Source: an uncultured Lachnospiraceae bacterium
GTDB lineage: Bacteria > Bacillota > Clostridia > Lachnospirales > Lachnospiraceae
Assembly (NCBI GenBank): GCA_910578825.1
Contig: CAJTSB010000003.1
Span: 1-64,000, forward strand
Reading direction: 5' to 3'
DNA length: 64,000 bases
In this document: piece by piece, positions 46,702 to 55,158 of the stretch
Numbering within the stretch: the stretch's first letter is position 1
Layout: the number at the start of each line of letters is the position of its first letter
Notes under the pieces: generated by a model
The model's database searches: none
Seen by the model: the letters and a program-made list of their open reading frames with translations, nothing else
Told to the model about the DNA's origin: nothing
Translations under genes and position numbers: made by a program

Positions 46702-46856
46702 TAGAATCTGACGACTGGTATGAAAGATGGAAACGGAGGAGGCGCTGAGGAGTCAGCATTTCTTCCGTTTTGCCGTTTGCCGAAAAGCCTTTCTTTGGGA
46801 ATGGGTAAAGAGCAGGGAAACCTGCCGGTCAGACGGATCTTGCAGTAGGGGGAAAG
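46702..46856 (+). other. Structured 155-base leader before ybaK, no known class recognised
   Basis: The expected transcript starts near 46702. A long hairpin is formed by AAACGGAGGAG (731-741 of 46.7 kb) with TTCTTCCGTTT (46760-46770) and inner GCTGA/TCAGC (46744-46748 with 46753-46757). A hairpin CAGG-GAAA-CCTG (46813-46824) has a GNRA tetraloop. GACTGG (46713-46718) can pair with CCGGTC (46825-46830), with TCT/AGA extending it, so a closed multibranch fold is possible. The first hairpin is followed by TTTT and might instead be a terminator. Confidence 0.45.
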
Positions 46857-47333
46857 ATGGCGAAGACAAAAGAAATTAAGACAAATGCCATGCGGATTTT
46901 GGATAAAAAGAAAATATCCTATGAGGTGCTTCAGTATGAGTGTGATGAATTTATTGATGGAATTCATACCGCCAGGAAGAACGGGGTGGCGCCGGAACAG
47001 TCTTTTAAGACGCTGGTGCTCCAGGGCAAAAGCAGACAGTATTATGTGTTTGTGCTGCCGGTTGCAAAAGAAGTGCCATTAAAGGCGGCGGCAAAACTCG
47101 CCGGGGAGAAATCCATAGAGATGATTCCGGTGAAGGATATCACAACGGTTACCGGTTATGTACGGGGCGGTTGTAGTCCATTGGGGATGAAGAAATCATA
47201 TCCGGTGTTTTTGCACAAATCTGCGCTGGACTATGAGAACATCTATATAAGCGGCGGAAGAGTCGGGACGACCCTGTGTCTTGCGGTACAGGATTTTGTT
47301 ACGGTTACCGCAGCAAGCGTGGAAGAGTTTTAG
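46857..47333 (+). CDS. ybaK: Cys-tRNA(Pro)/Cys-tRNA(Cys) deacylase, YbaK/EbsC type
   Basis: The 158-residue protein removes cysteine wrongly attached to tRNA-Pro. It matches YbaK/EbsC throughout: MRILDKKKISYEVLQYE, VAPEQSFKTLVLQGKSRQYY, VFVLPVAKEVPLKAAAKLAG and the conserved GYVRGGCSPLGMKKSYPVFL near the C-terminus, with the catalytic-pocket Lys in FKTLV. GGGGGA lies right before the ATG. It has its own promoter and a structured leader, and the DegV gene follows after 40 bases. Confidence 0.95.
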   Translation: MAKTKEIKTNAMRILDKKKISYEVLQYECDEFIDGIHTARKNGVAPEQSFKTLVLQGKSRQYYVFVLPVAKEVPLKAAAKLAGEKSIEMIPVKDITTVTGYVRGGCSPLGMKKSYPVFLHKSALDYENIYISGGRVGTTLCLAVQDFVTVTAASVEEF

Positions 47334-47373
47334 TATCACATTATGAGAGAATTTTAAAGAGAAAGGAAAAAAC

Positions 47374-48267
47374 ATGGCGTATCAGATTATAACAGACGGT
47401 TCCTGCGATCTGGGGCAGGAGATTCCACAGAAAGCGGGGCTGAAGGTCGTACCGTTTTATGTGACATTTGATGGCAAGACTTACAAAAAGGAAATTGAGG
47501 AAATCGGCGTCCGCGAGTTCTATCAGCAGATGGTAGATAACCCGAAACAATTCCCCAAATCTTCCCTGCCATCGGTGCAGGATTATGTGGAGGCGTTTAC
47601 GCCTTATGTCAAAGAGGGCAAGAACATTATCTGTCTGTGCATAACCGTTAAATTCAGCGGTTCTTATAATTCAGCGAAGACGGCGGCCGAGTCTTTGAAA
47701 GAAGAATATCCGGATGTGAAAATTGAGGTTGTAGATACCACGGTCAATACGGTGCTGCAGGGGATTTTGGCGCTCGAAGCTGTGCGGATGCAGCAGGCGG
47801 GGTTTTCTTTTGAGGAGACGCTCGCTGAAATTGAACGTATTAAGGCAACCGGCAGGATTATTTTCACTGTCGGGAATTACGAATATCTGATTCATGGCGG
47901 CAGAATCGGTAAGGTTATGGGAAACGCTGCCTCAACGTTAGGAATTAAGCCGCTGATTATGCTGCGTGAAGGGGAAATTTTTCCCACGGGCATTACCAGG
48001 AGCCGGAAAAAAGCCATGAAACGCCTGATTGAGCAGGCGAAAGAGCATTTTACAAAAATCGGTGAATCACCGGATGATTATCGGATTGTAGTGGGATATG
48101 GTTATGATTATGAGGAGGCAGTAGCCTTCCGTGACGAGCTGCTGGCATCTATAAAGACATATTCTGATTGTGATTCGATAGATTTGTACCAGATTGGAGC
48201 AACAATCGGCGTGCATACTGGACCTTACCCTATTGGTCTTGCGCTGATTCGGAAATACGATAAATAA
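47374..48267 (+). CDS. DegV-family fatty-acid-binding protein
   Basis: The 297-residue product is a DegV protein, which in Firmicutes binds fatty acids for the FakA kinase. The opening AYQIITDGSCDLGQEI, the fatty-acid head-group region FPKSSLPSVQDYVEAF, the SGSYNSAKTAAESL loop and the C-terminal IGATIGVHTGPYPIGLALI with its His are typical. GAAAGGAA precedes the ATG by seven bases. No fakA gene lies next to it. It is cytoplasmic, with no signal or membrane helix. Confidence 0.94.
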   Translation: MAYQIITDGSCDLGQEIPQKAGLKVVPFYVTFDGKTYKKEIEEIGVREFYQQMVDNPKQFPKSSLPSVQDYVEAFTPYVKEGKNIICLCITVKFSGSYNSAKTAAESLKEEYPDVKIEVVDTTVNTVLQGILALEAVRMQQAGFSFEETLAEIERIKATGRIIFTVGNYEYLIHGGRIGKVMGNAASTLGIKPLIMLREGEIFPTGITRSRKKAMKRLIEQAKEHFTKIGESPDDYRIVVGYGYDYEEAVAFRDELLASIKTYSDCDSIDLYQIGATIGVHTGPYPIGLALIRKYDK

Positions 48268-48309
48268 ACAAAAGATTTTGTGCAGACGATGCACGAACAG
48301 GAGGAAACC

Positions 48310-49665
48310 ATGCAGATTATCATAGTAGGTTGTGGAAATGTAGGGACAACCCTGACCGAGGAGTTGAGTAAGGAAGGTCATAATATTACAGTGATAGATG
48401 TGGATGGAAAGACAGCAGAAGCAATGGTTAATCAGTACGATGTCATGGGTATCGTGGGAAATGGAGCAAGTTTTGCTGTTCAGAATGAGGCCGGAATAGA
48501 AGATGCAGATTTAATGATTGCGGTGACTACCTCGGATGAATTGAACCTTCTTTGCTGTCTGATTGCCAAAAAGGCAGGTGGATGCAATACCATTGCCAGA
48601 GTGCGCAATCCTATATATAACAAGGAAATTTCTTATATTAAGGAGGAATTGGGGCTGTCGATGATTATCAATCCCGAATTTGCGGCGGCATCCGAAATAT
48701 CCAGACTTTTAAAATTTCCTTCCGCAATTAAGGTCGATACCTTTGCGAAGGGAAGGGTAGAGCTTTTAAAATGCAAACTGGGAGAGGGTTCCGTACTGCA
48801 TGGACGTCCGCTGACCTATATTTCGAACGGGCTGGGATGTGATGTGCTGATATGTACGGTTGAGCGCGGGGATGAGGTATTTATTCCGGATGGAAGTTTT
48901 GAGCTGCGTGAGAAAGATGTGATTTCAGTGGTGTCGTCTTCGAGGAATGCGAATGAATTTTTCCGAAAAATCGGCATGGCGAATAACCGTATCAAGAGCT
49001 GCATGATTATCGGAGGCGGAGAGACGACTTATTATCTGGCAAAGCAGCTATTACCCATGGGAATTGAAATTAAGATTATTGAACAGGACAAAGAGCGTTG
49101 CAATGAGCTCAGTGAACTTCTGCCTCAGGCGTTGATTATCCACGGTGACGGAACAGACCGTAACCTGATTTATGAGGAAGGCCTGCCGCGTGTGCATTCT
49201 TTTGTGTCATGGACCAGCCGTGATGAGGAGAATATCATGCTCAGTCTTTTTGTAAAGAAGATTTCGAAGGCGAAGACAATTACCAAGGTTCACCGGACGT
49301 CTTACGATGAAATTATTGACAGTCTTGATCTGGGAAGTATTCTCTATCCGAAGAACATTACAGCAGAGTATATTCTTCAGTATGTTCGTGCCATGCAGAA
49401 TTCTATCGGCAGTAATGTAGAGACTTTGTACCGTTTGATTGAGAATAAGGTGGAGGCACTGGAATTCCGTGTAAATGAGCAGTCGGAACTGGTAGGAGTG
49501 CCGCTGAAGGAGCTGCGTTTAAAGGATAATCTGTTGATTGCCTGTATCAACCGCAAGGGCATTATCATTACGCCGGGAGGCCAGGATTCTATTTTACTTG
49601 GCGATACGGTGGTGGTTGTCACTACGAATCAGGGATTCAGCGATTTAAAGGATATACTGCGGTAA
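48310..49665 (+). CDS. trkA: Trk potassium uptake system regulatory subunit TrkA
   Basis: The 451-residue protein is the nucleotide-binding ring subunit that gates the TrkH channel on the inner face of the membrane. It has two RCK units. The first starts MQIIIVGCGNVGTTLTEELS with the NAD-binding glycine loop; the second starts MIIGGGETTYYLAKQLLPMG near residue 233. Each is followed by a TrkA-C domain (KVDTFAKGRVELLKCKLGE and NKVEALEFRVNEQSELVGVP). The ATG at 48310 has AGGAGG seven bases upstream. trkH follows 20 bases later. Confidence 0.96.
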   Translation: MQIIIVGCGNVGTTLTEELSKEGHNITVIDVDGKTAEAMVNQYDVMGIVGNGASFAVQNEAGIEDADLMIAVTTSDELNLLCCLIAKKAGGCNTIARVRNPIYNKEISYIKEELGLSMIINPEFAAASEISRLLKFPSAIKVDTFAKGRVELLKCKLGEGSVLHGRPLTYISNGLGCDVLICTVERGDEVFIPDGSFELREKDVISVVSSSRNANEFFRKIGMANNRIKSCMIIGGGETTYYLAKQLLPMGIEIKIIEQDKERCNELSELLPQALIIHGDGTDRNLIYEEGLPRVHSFVSWTSRDEENIMLSLFVKKISKAKTITKVHRTSYDEIIDSLDLGSILYPKNITAEYILQYVRAMQNSIGSNVETLYRLIENKVEALEFRVNEQSELVGVPLKELRLKDNLLIACINRKGIIITPGGQDSILLGDTVVVVTTNQGFSDLKDILR

Positions 49666-49685
49666 CGGGGGAAGAGGAACGGATT

Positions 49686-51125
49686 ATGAATTACTCAATT
49701 ATCAGATATATTCTCTGTCGTGTTCTGGAATTTCAGGCATGTTTTTTGGCATTGCCCTGCATAGTGGCTCTCATCTATGGAGAGCGGGAAGGCTGGGCGT
49801 ATGGAGTTGTAATGATTTGCTGCCTTTTACCGGGCGGGCTTGGTAAGTTAAAAAAAGCAAAGAGTACGGTGTTTTATGCGCGAGAAGGATTTGTAACGGT
49901 ATCTTTGAGTTGGATACTTTTGAGTATTACGGGAGCGCTGCCCTTGTTTTTATCGGGGCAGTTTCCGAGTTATACGGACGCGTTGTTTGAGACAATTTCC
50001 GGTCTGACGACTACCGGTGCAAGTATCCTGCCGGATGTGGAGGCGCTGTGTAAATGCAATCTGTTTTGGCGCAGCTTTACCCATTGGATTGGCGGGATGG
50101 GTGTGTTGGTGCTGATTCTGGCAATTCTTCCGCTGGCGGGCGGCTATAATATGCATTTGATGCGGGCGGAGAGCCCGGGACCGACTGTTGGCAAGCTGGT
50201 TCCCAGAGTGCGCCATACGGCGCGTCTCTTGTATGAGATTTATATTTTTCTGACAGTTGTCCAGATAATACTTCTTTTGATTACCGGAATGTCGCCGTTT
50301 GAGGCGATGACGCTTTCGTTTGGTACTGCGGGTACGGGAGGTTTTGGCGTACTCAACAGCAGTATCGGGAGTTATTCGATTCCCTCGCAGGCAATTATAA
50401 CAGTTTTTATGATTTTGTTTGGAATCAATTTTAACGTGTATTATTTGTTTCGGGCGAAAAAGCCTTTGCAGGCATTGAAATGTGAAGAGATGCGGTATTA
50501 TCTGGGAATTATTCTGGCTGCAATCGTGCTGATTGCCATCAATATCCGCGGCAGTTTCAAGTCGGTGTTTGAGGCGTTTCACCACGCTGCGTTTCAGGTG
50601 GCGTCTATTATTACGACGACCGGATATTCAACGGCGGATTTTGATATGTGGCCGCAGTTTTCGAAAGTAATCCTGGTTGTCCTGATGTTTGTGGGCGCCT
50701 GCGCCGGAAGTACCGGGGGAGGAATTAAGGTTTCCCGCATTGTGATTATGATAAAAATGGTTAAGAATGAGCTGTCTCATTTGATTCATCCCAAACGGGT
50801 GCGTCAGGTGTCGTTTGAAAACCATGTGGTAAATAAGGAGATATTACGCTCTATCTCTGTATTCTTTATCGCGTATATGATGGTTTATTGTATTTCCCTG
50901 GTTTTAATTTCGTTGGACAATCTTGATTTTACAACGAATTTCACGGCTATTGCGGCGACCTTGAACAATATCGGTCCGGGTCTGGAACAGGTGGGTCCTA
51001 CCGCTAACTTTTCGGTGTTTTCACAGCCGGCGAAATATGTGCTGATGTTTGATATGCTGGCAGGGCGTTTGGAGCTGTTTCCATTGCTGCTGCTGTTTAT
51101 GCCCTACACATGGAAACGTTCTTGA
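49686..51125 (+). CDS. trkH: Potassium uptake channel subunit TrkH
   Basis: The 479-residue membrane protein carries four pore repeats of the TrkH/KtrB type. Filter-like segments are visible as SGLTTTGASILPD, GTAGTGGFGVL, TTTGYSTADFDMW and NNIGPGL. It imports potassium and is gated by TrkA, encoded just upstream. The C-terminal ELFPLLLLFMPYTWKRS is the family end. It overlaps no functional gene; the small ORF that starts in its last codons is not the start of the next real gene. Confidence 0.96.
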   Translation: MNYSIIRYILCRVLEFQACFLALPCIVALIYGEREGWAYGVVMICCLLPGGLGKLKKAKSTVFYAREGFVTVSLSWILLSITGALPLFLSGQFPSYTDALFETISGLTTTGASILPDVEALCKCNLFWRSFTHWIGGMGVLVLILAILPLAGGYNMHLMRAESPGPTVGKLVPRVRHTARLLYEIYIFLTVVQIILLLITGMSPFEAMTLSFGTAGTGGFGVLNSSIGSYSIPSQAIITVFMILFGINFNVYYLFRAKKPLQALKCEEMRYYLGIILAAIVLIAINIRGSFKSVFEAFHHAAFQVASIITTTGYSTADFDMWPQFSKVILVVLMFVGACAGSTGGGIKVSRIVIMIKMVKNELSHLIHPKRVRQVSFENHVVNKEILRSISVFFIAYMMVYCISLVLISLDNLDFTTNFTAIAATLNNIGPGLEQVGPTANFSVFSQPAKYVLMFDMLAGRLELFPLLLLFMPYTWKRS

Positions 51126-51235
51126 GGCGCAAGGCTGAGGTGGAAGGTAAATGCGGAGCATTTCTCTCATGCCTTGCGCCGACATGGCAGGTGGCGCAAC
51201 GCGTCGTGTGCCGATACCTTAAAGGAGGAAGGCAA

Positions 51236-51466
51236 ATGCGGCAGATGGAATTTAAAATGGAACGTACCGGGTTGCTGAAAGAGGGGGAGGTCCTTCCTGT
51301 TACAGAGGGGAAGCTGCCTGCCTCTTATTACTATACATTGGGTAAGGCATATGCCATGTCTGCGAACTATTCGTATGCAGAGCGGCTCAAATCCAAAGAG
51401 GGAAAAGTGATGGAGATTAAGGAGACGCCCAAAGGATTTTTTGTGACAGTGGAATTTGAGGAATGA
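51236..51466 (+). CDS. Small hypothetical protein of 76 residues
   Basis: The ATG at 51236 follows AAAGGAGG, so this short reading frame looks translated. The product MRQMEFKMERTGLLKEGEVL and on is hydrophilic, ending KEGKVMEIKETPKGFFVTVE with FEE. It has no signal peptide or known motif, and I do not recognise it. It lies between trkH and the TM1266-type regulator with only 11 bases to that gene, so it may be part of the hydF transcript. Confidence 0.7.
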   Translation: MRQMEFKMERTGLLKEGEVLPVTEGKLPASYYYTLGKAYAMSANYSYAERLKSKEGKVMEIKETPKGFFVTVEFEE

Positions 51467-51477
51467 AAGGAAATGAA

Positions 51478-51729
51478 ATGGAATCGAGAGTGGCAATTAT
51501 CGGCATTATTGTGGAAGAAGAGTCTTCGGTGGAGGATTTGAATCAGATTCTACATGAATATGGGGCATATATCATTGGACGGATGGGGATTCCTTATCCG
51601 AAAAAGGATATCAATATTATCAGTATTGCAGTGGATGCACCGCAGGACGTCATCAGTACGCTTTCCGGCAAACTGGGGAATTTGAAGGGGATTAGCAGCA
51701 AAGCGGCGTATTCGAAAATATTGACCTAA
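51478..51729 (+). CDS. TM1266-type iron-only hydrogenase system putative regulator
   Basis: The 83-residue protein has the NikR-C/ACT-like ferredoxin fold of the family named after Thermotoga TM1266. It reads ESRVAIIGIIVEEESSVEDL, then NQILHEYGAYIIGRMGIPYP, then INIISIAVDAPQDVISTLSG. The family is found beside the [FeFe]-hydrogenase maturation genes, and here hydF starts 80 bases later. Regulatory function is assumed from context in the family, not proven. The ATG at 51478 has AAAGGAAATG upstream. Confidence 0.85.
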   Translation: MESRVAIIGIIVEEESSVEDLNQILHEYGAYIIGRMGIPYPKKDINIISIAVDAPQDVISTLSGKLGNLKGISSKAAYSKILT

Positions 51730-51808
51730 GGAGGGACCCACGAAGTGGGAGGATGCCTTAGGTCTTCTATCGCTACCAACGAAGTAAATGGGATTGGAGG
51801 AACATGAC

Positions 51809-53014
51809 ATGAGCTTAAACAATACGCCTTCTGCGGATCGAGTTCATATCGGTTTTTTTGGAAGGAGAAATGTGGGGAAATCAAGCGTTGTCAACGCGGT
51901 GACAGGTCAGGAACTTGCTGTTGTCTCTGAGGTCAAAGGGACCACGACGGATCCGGTACAAAAAGCAATGGAGCTGTTGCCAATGGGACCGGTAGTTGTG
52001 ATTGATACGCCTGGATTTGATGATGTGGGAACGCTCGGAGAGCTGCGGGTACGCAAGACGAAACAGATTCTTAATAAAACAGACGTCGCAGTTCTTGTAT
52101 TGGATGCAACGGTGGCAGTGTCTGAAACAGAAAAGGAGCTGTTAAGGATATTTCGGGAGAAAGAGATTCCTTATGTATTGGCGGTTAACAAGGAAGATTT
52201 GAGAAAACAGGAGGATGCGCTGCCGGAAGATTATTTATCCGAAGAATCAAAAAATATTGTGAGAATCAGCGCCAGGACGGGATTTCAGATTGAAGAACTG
52301 AAGGAAAAGATTGCGCGTCTCACAGTGGCCGGGGAGAATGAACGGCGGATTGTAGGAGATTTATTAAAGCCATCGGACTTTGTCGTGCTGGTTGTGCCGA
52401 TTGATTCGGCGGCTCCCAAAGGGAGGTTGATTTTACCACAGCAGCAGACCATCCGTGATATTTTGGAAGCGCATGCGGTATCGATAGTCGTGCGGGAGCA
52501 TGAATTGAAAGAAACGCTGAAAAGTCTGGGGAAGAAACCGGCGATGGTGATTACTGACAGCCAGGCGTTTGCCAGGGTCAGCGAGGATACGCCCCGGGAT
52601 ATTCCGCTTACTTCATTTTCCATTTTGTTTGCGCGTTACAAAGGAAATTTGGATTTGCTGGTACAGGGTGCGGAGGCGATAGAGCGATTGCAGGATGGGG
52701 ACAAGGTGCTGATTTCTGAGGGTTGTACGCATCACAGGCAGTGTGATGATATTGGCTCTGTGAAGATTCCGCACTGGCTCAAATCGTATACCGGAAAGCA
52801 GCTTGAAATTGAGTTCTCATCCGGTATGGAATTTCCGGAGGAGTTATCGGAATATAAACTTATCATTCATTGTGGGGGATGTATGCTCAATGAGCGTGAA
52901 ATGAAGTATCGATTAAAATGTGCCCGGGATCAGGGTATCGCAATTACGAATTATGGGACTGCAATTGCATATATGCAGGAAATCCTCACAAGGAGTGTGG
53001 AAATATTCCAGTAA
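51809..53014 (+). CDS. hydF: [FeFe] hydrogenase H-cluster maturation GTPase HydF
   Basis: The 401-residue protein is the scaffold and GTPase that assembles and hands over the di-iron part of the H-cluster. The GTPase domain has GRRNVGKSSVVNAVTGQ (G1), VIDTPGFDD (G3), AVNKEDLRK (G4) and ISARTGF (G5). The C-terminal cluster domain carries EGCTHHRQCDDIGSVKIPHW and LIIHCGGCMLN, giving the Cys and His ligands. The ATG at 51809 has GGAGG eight bases upstream. hydE and hydG are not in the window, nor is a hydrogenase. Confidence 0.96.
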   Translation: MSLNNTPSADRVHIGFFGRRNVGKSSVVNAVTGQELAVVSEVKGTTTDPVQKAMELLPMGPVVVIDTPGFDDVGTLGELRVRKTKQILNKTDVAVLVLDATVAVSETEKELLRIFREKEIPYVLAVNKEDLRKQEDALPEDYLSEESKNIVRISARTGFQIEELKEKIARLTVAGENERRIVGDLLKPSDFVVLVVPIDSAAPKGRLILPQQQTIRDILEAHAVSIVVREHELKETLKSLGKKPAMVITDSQAFARVSEDTPRDIPLTSFSILFARYKGNLDLLVQGAEAIERLQDGDKVLISEGCTHHRQCDDIGSVKIPHWLKSYTGKQLEIEFSSGMEFPEELSEYKLIIHCGGCMLNEREMKYRLKCARDQGIAITNYGTAIAYMQEILTRSVEIFQ

Positions 53015-53019
53015 AGCTC

Positions 53020-53048
53020 TTGCAATCATTATAACGTATTGTTATAGT
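53020..53048 (+). promoter_or_regulatory. Promoter of the tandem sigma-factor genes
   Basis: TTGCAA (53020-53025) and TATAGT (53043-53048) are 17 bases apart, directly after the hydF stop codon. Confidence 0.7.
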
Positions 53049-53107
53049 TAAGATTAGGTAATGCATGAAAATTGAAATTGTATCACATTTTACGAAAGAT
53101 CAATGAG

Positions 53108-53147
53108 GGGATAAAAAATCCAGGCACTATCGACGATTTTTTATCCC
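53108..53147 (+). terminator. Perfect hairpin in the leader of the sigma-factor genes
   Basis: GGGATAAAAAATC (53108-53120) pairs perfectly with GATTTTTTATCCC (53135-53147), loop 14 bases. It lies between the promoter at 53020 and the sigma factor start at 53173. A T-poor tail follows (TTGATTTTATTAG), so it may be an attenuator or an mRNA fold rather than a plain terminator. Confidence 0.5.
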
Positions 53148-53172
53148 TTGATTTTATTAGAGGTACCAGGAA

Positions 53173-53727
53173 GTGTTTCAAGACCTGTTATTGTCGTATG
53201 ACGAGGAGGAAAGGCGGTTTTTTGAGCAATTATATAAGGAACACAGAGATGAAATGTTTTATACTGCTTACATAGTTTTGGAAAATAAATGCGATGCGGA
53301 AGATATCGTTCATGAATCATTTATAGCGGTGCTTGACAATATGGATAAACTGATTGGCGATACGCCTGAGAGAAATTGGAATTATATTGTCACAATCGTG
53401 AAACACAAAGCTTATAATCTTTACAACAGGAAGAAACGGCATGTGGAAGAACAATTGACAGAAAAGCATCTGAAAGAGATGGTGGACGATGATATGGAAA
53501 CAATGATTCTGGAACTGGAAATGCAGAATGTTCTTGTAAAGTTGATATCACAACTGCCGGAAGGTTATCGCGACATATTGTTGCTACAGTATTATCATAG
53601 GCTGAATTACGCAGAGATTGCAAAAATTATGGGCAAGTCACCGGACAGTATCAGACATATGTCCATGAGGGCAAGGAGAAGAATAAAGATAATGTTGGCG
53701 AAACGCGGATTTTTTGGAGGAATCTGA
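53173..53727 (+). CDS. Sigma-70-family (ECF-type) RNA polymerase sigma factor
   Basis: The 184-residue protein has sigma region 2 (FEQLYKEHRDEMFYTAYIVL, then AEDIVHESFIAVLDNMDKL, WNYIVTIVKHKAYNLYNRKK) and region 4 (LPEGYRDILLLQYYHRLNYA, EIAKIMGKSPDSIRHMSMRA). It would direct RNA polymerase to a special promoter set. The start is GTG at 53173 with only a weak site (CAGGAA) upstream; no better start is seen. The second sigma factor begins two bases after the stop. No anti-sigma gene with a membrane helix follows. Confidence 0.88.
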   Translation: MFQDLLLSYDEEERRFFEQLYKEHRDEMFYTAYIVLENKCDAEDIVHESFIAVLDNMDKLIGDTPERNWNYIVTIVKHKAYNLYNRKKRHVEEQLTEKHLKEMVDDDMETMILELEMQNVLVKLISQLPEGYRDILLLQYYHRLNYAEIAKIMGKSPDSIRHMSMRARRRIKIMLAKRGFFGGI

Positions 53728-53728
53728 T

Positions 53729-54310
53729 ATGCATCATAATAAGCCAATGACAAACAGACAGAAAAAAGAATATTTCAAACAATTATATAAAACGTATAGA
53801 GATGAAATGTATTATGTTGCGTATTCTTACCTGCAAAACTGCGAAGAGGCAGAGGATCTTGTACACGACACCTTTATGGCGATCATTCCCAAACTGGGTG
53901 AAATGAAGGGAAATTCTGAGCAGAAGAACTGGAATTTTCTGCTGACTATTTTGAAACATAAGGCAATTAATTTATGCAAATGGAGAAAACGGTACATAGA
54001 AAAGACATTTTTAAACGAATTACTCGAGGAAGTATATGAGGAAGAGCCATTTATAAAGATTGTGGAAACAGAGCGGCAGGAGTATTGTAACCGTGTGTTA
54101 TCGATGATGAGCGAATCTTACCGGGATCTTTTACTTATGCATTATTATTATGATATGGATGCGACGGAAATTGCCCGCAAACTCGAAAAGTCGCCGGATA
54201 ATGTTCGGCATATGCTGTCGAGGGCAAGAAAGAGATTTAAAGAATTGTGGAACGGAAATGAAGAGGAGAATGAGCAATTCGAGGAAGAAAGAAAAAGAAA
54301 ACGCGGCTAG
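53729..54310 (+). CDS. Sigma-70-family (ECF-type) RNA polymerase sigma factor, paralogue of the preceding one
   Basis: The 193-residue product has region 2 (YFKQLYKTYRDEMYYVAYSY, AEDLVHDTFMAIIPKLGEM, WNFLLTILKHKAINLCKWRK) and region 4 (MSESYRDLLLMHYYYDMDAT, EIARKLEKSPDNVRHMLSRA). The start at 53729 (MHHNKPMTNRQKKEYFK) has GGAGG eight bases upstream and lies one base after the stop of the first sigma factor. The two proteins align over most of their length, a tandem duplication. The C-terminal tail is strongly charged (EENEQFEEERKRKRG). It might be an anti-sigma docking part, but nothing shows this. Confidence 0.88.
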   Translation: MHHNKPMTNRQKKEYFKQLYKTYRDEMYYVAYSYLQNCEEAEDLVHDTFMAIIPKLGEMKGNSEQKNWNFLLTILKHKAINLCKWRKRYIEKTFLNELLEEVYEEEPFIKIVETERQEYCNRVLSMMSESYRDLLLMHYYYDMDATEIARKLEKSPDNVRHMLSRARKRFKELWNGNEEENEQFEEERKRKRG

Positions 54311-54359
54311 CGAGAAGGGATTTAACCATGTTTTTCTCAAATAGAAGGAGGTTTCGTTT

Positions 54360-55025
54360 ATGAAATACAAAGGATTAATTTTTGATTTTGATTATACGCT
54401 GGGTGATTCTACGGATGGTATTGTGATATGCATTAATTATGCACTGGAATGTTTGGGATATGAACCGGCAGACCGGGAGACCGTGCGCAAGACAATTGGA
54501 CTGCATCTGGAGGAGGTTTACCGGGTGCTGGTAAGCAGACAGGGAAAGACGCTTAAATTTGCGGAAGAGTCAGAGTTTGCCCATTTGTTTATGGAAAAGG
54601 CGGATCAGGTGATGACGGAGAGCAGCAGTTTCTTTCCGGGAGCGCTTGCGCTTGCCCGGGAGTGGAAAAGGCAGGGATATAAGCTTGCGATTGTGACGAC
54701 CAAATACCATCACCGCATTGAGGCTATTCTTCAGAAATACCAGGAGTCGGGTTTGTTTGATGTGATTGTAGGAGGAGATGAAGTAAAGTATCCAAAACCG
54801 GACCCGCAGGGGATTTTCCATGTATTGGGGGAGTGGGATTTATCAAAGGAAGAGGTATTGTATGTAGGTGACAGTCTGGTGGATGCAAGGACGGCCCAGG
54901 CGGCAGGAGTGGATTTTGCGGGCGTAACGACTGGAACAACCACAAAGAAAGAGATGGATGATTATCCTCATGTTGGAGTGTTTGCGGGGTTGGAGGAGCT
55001 GAAGAAAAAATTCTTGAATAATTAG
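54360..55025 (+). CDS. HAD-family hydrolase, phosphoglycolate phosphatase-like
   Basis: The 221-residue protein has the HAD catalytic loop LIFDFDYTLGDSTDG with both Asp residues. The Thr/Ser motif is IVTTKYHH, and the later loop reads VLYVGDSLVDARTAQAAGVD. The cap is the helical type found in phosphoglycolate phosphatases and beta-phosphoglucomutases. Substrate is unknown. AAGGAGG precedes the ATG by nine bases, in a gap of 50 bases after the sigma factor gene; a terminator follows before pyrG on the other strand. Confidence 0.9.
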   Translation: MKYKGLIFDFDYTLGDSTDGIVICINYALECLGYEPADRETVRKTIGLHLEEVYRVLVSRQGKTLKFAEESEFAHLFMEKADQVMTESSSFFPGALALAREWKRQGYKLAIVTTKYHHRIEAILQKYQESGLFDVIVGGDEVKYPKPDPQGIFHVLGEWDLSKEEVLYVGDSLVDARTAQAAGVDFAGVTTGTTTKKEMDDYPHVGVFAGLEELKKKFLNN

Positions 55026-55095
55026 TTGGAATCTGTTATGATAGAGACACAAAAGGAAATAACCGCCCACAAGTGGTTTGACCTATGAAAGATGT

Positions 55096-55144
55096 AGAAA
55101 ATACCACCCTATCACCTGTCAAAGTTTTAAGGGGTGGATTTTCT
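55096..55144. terminator. Bidirectional terminator between the HAD gene and pyrG
   Basis: ACCACCC and flanking AGAAAAT (55096-55109) pair with GGGTGG and ATTTTCT (55132-55144), with one bulged A. T tracts occur on both sides. It lies 70 bases after the HAD stop and 14 bases beyond the pyrG stop. Confidence 0.75.
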
Positions 55145-55158
55145 ATGCTTTTTTATTC

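Noticed and set aside
53072..53275. 67-codon frame overlapping the first sigma factor
   Set aside because: It has a poor start, runs through the leader hairpin and overlaps the sigma factor in another frame.
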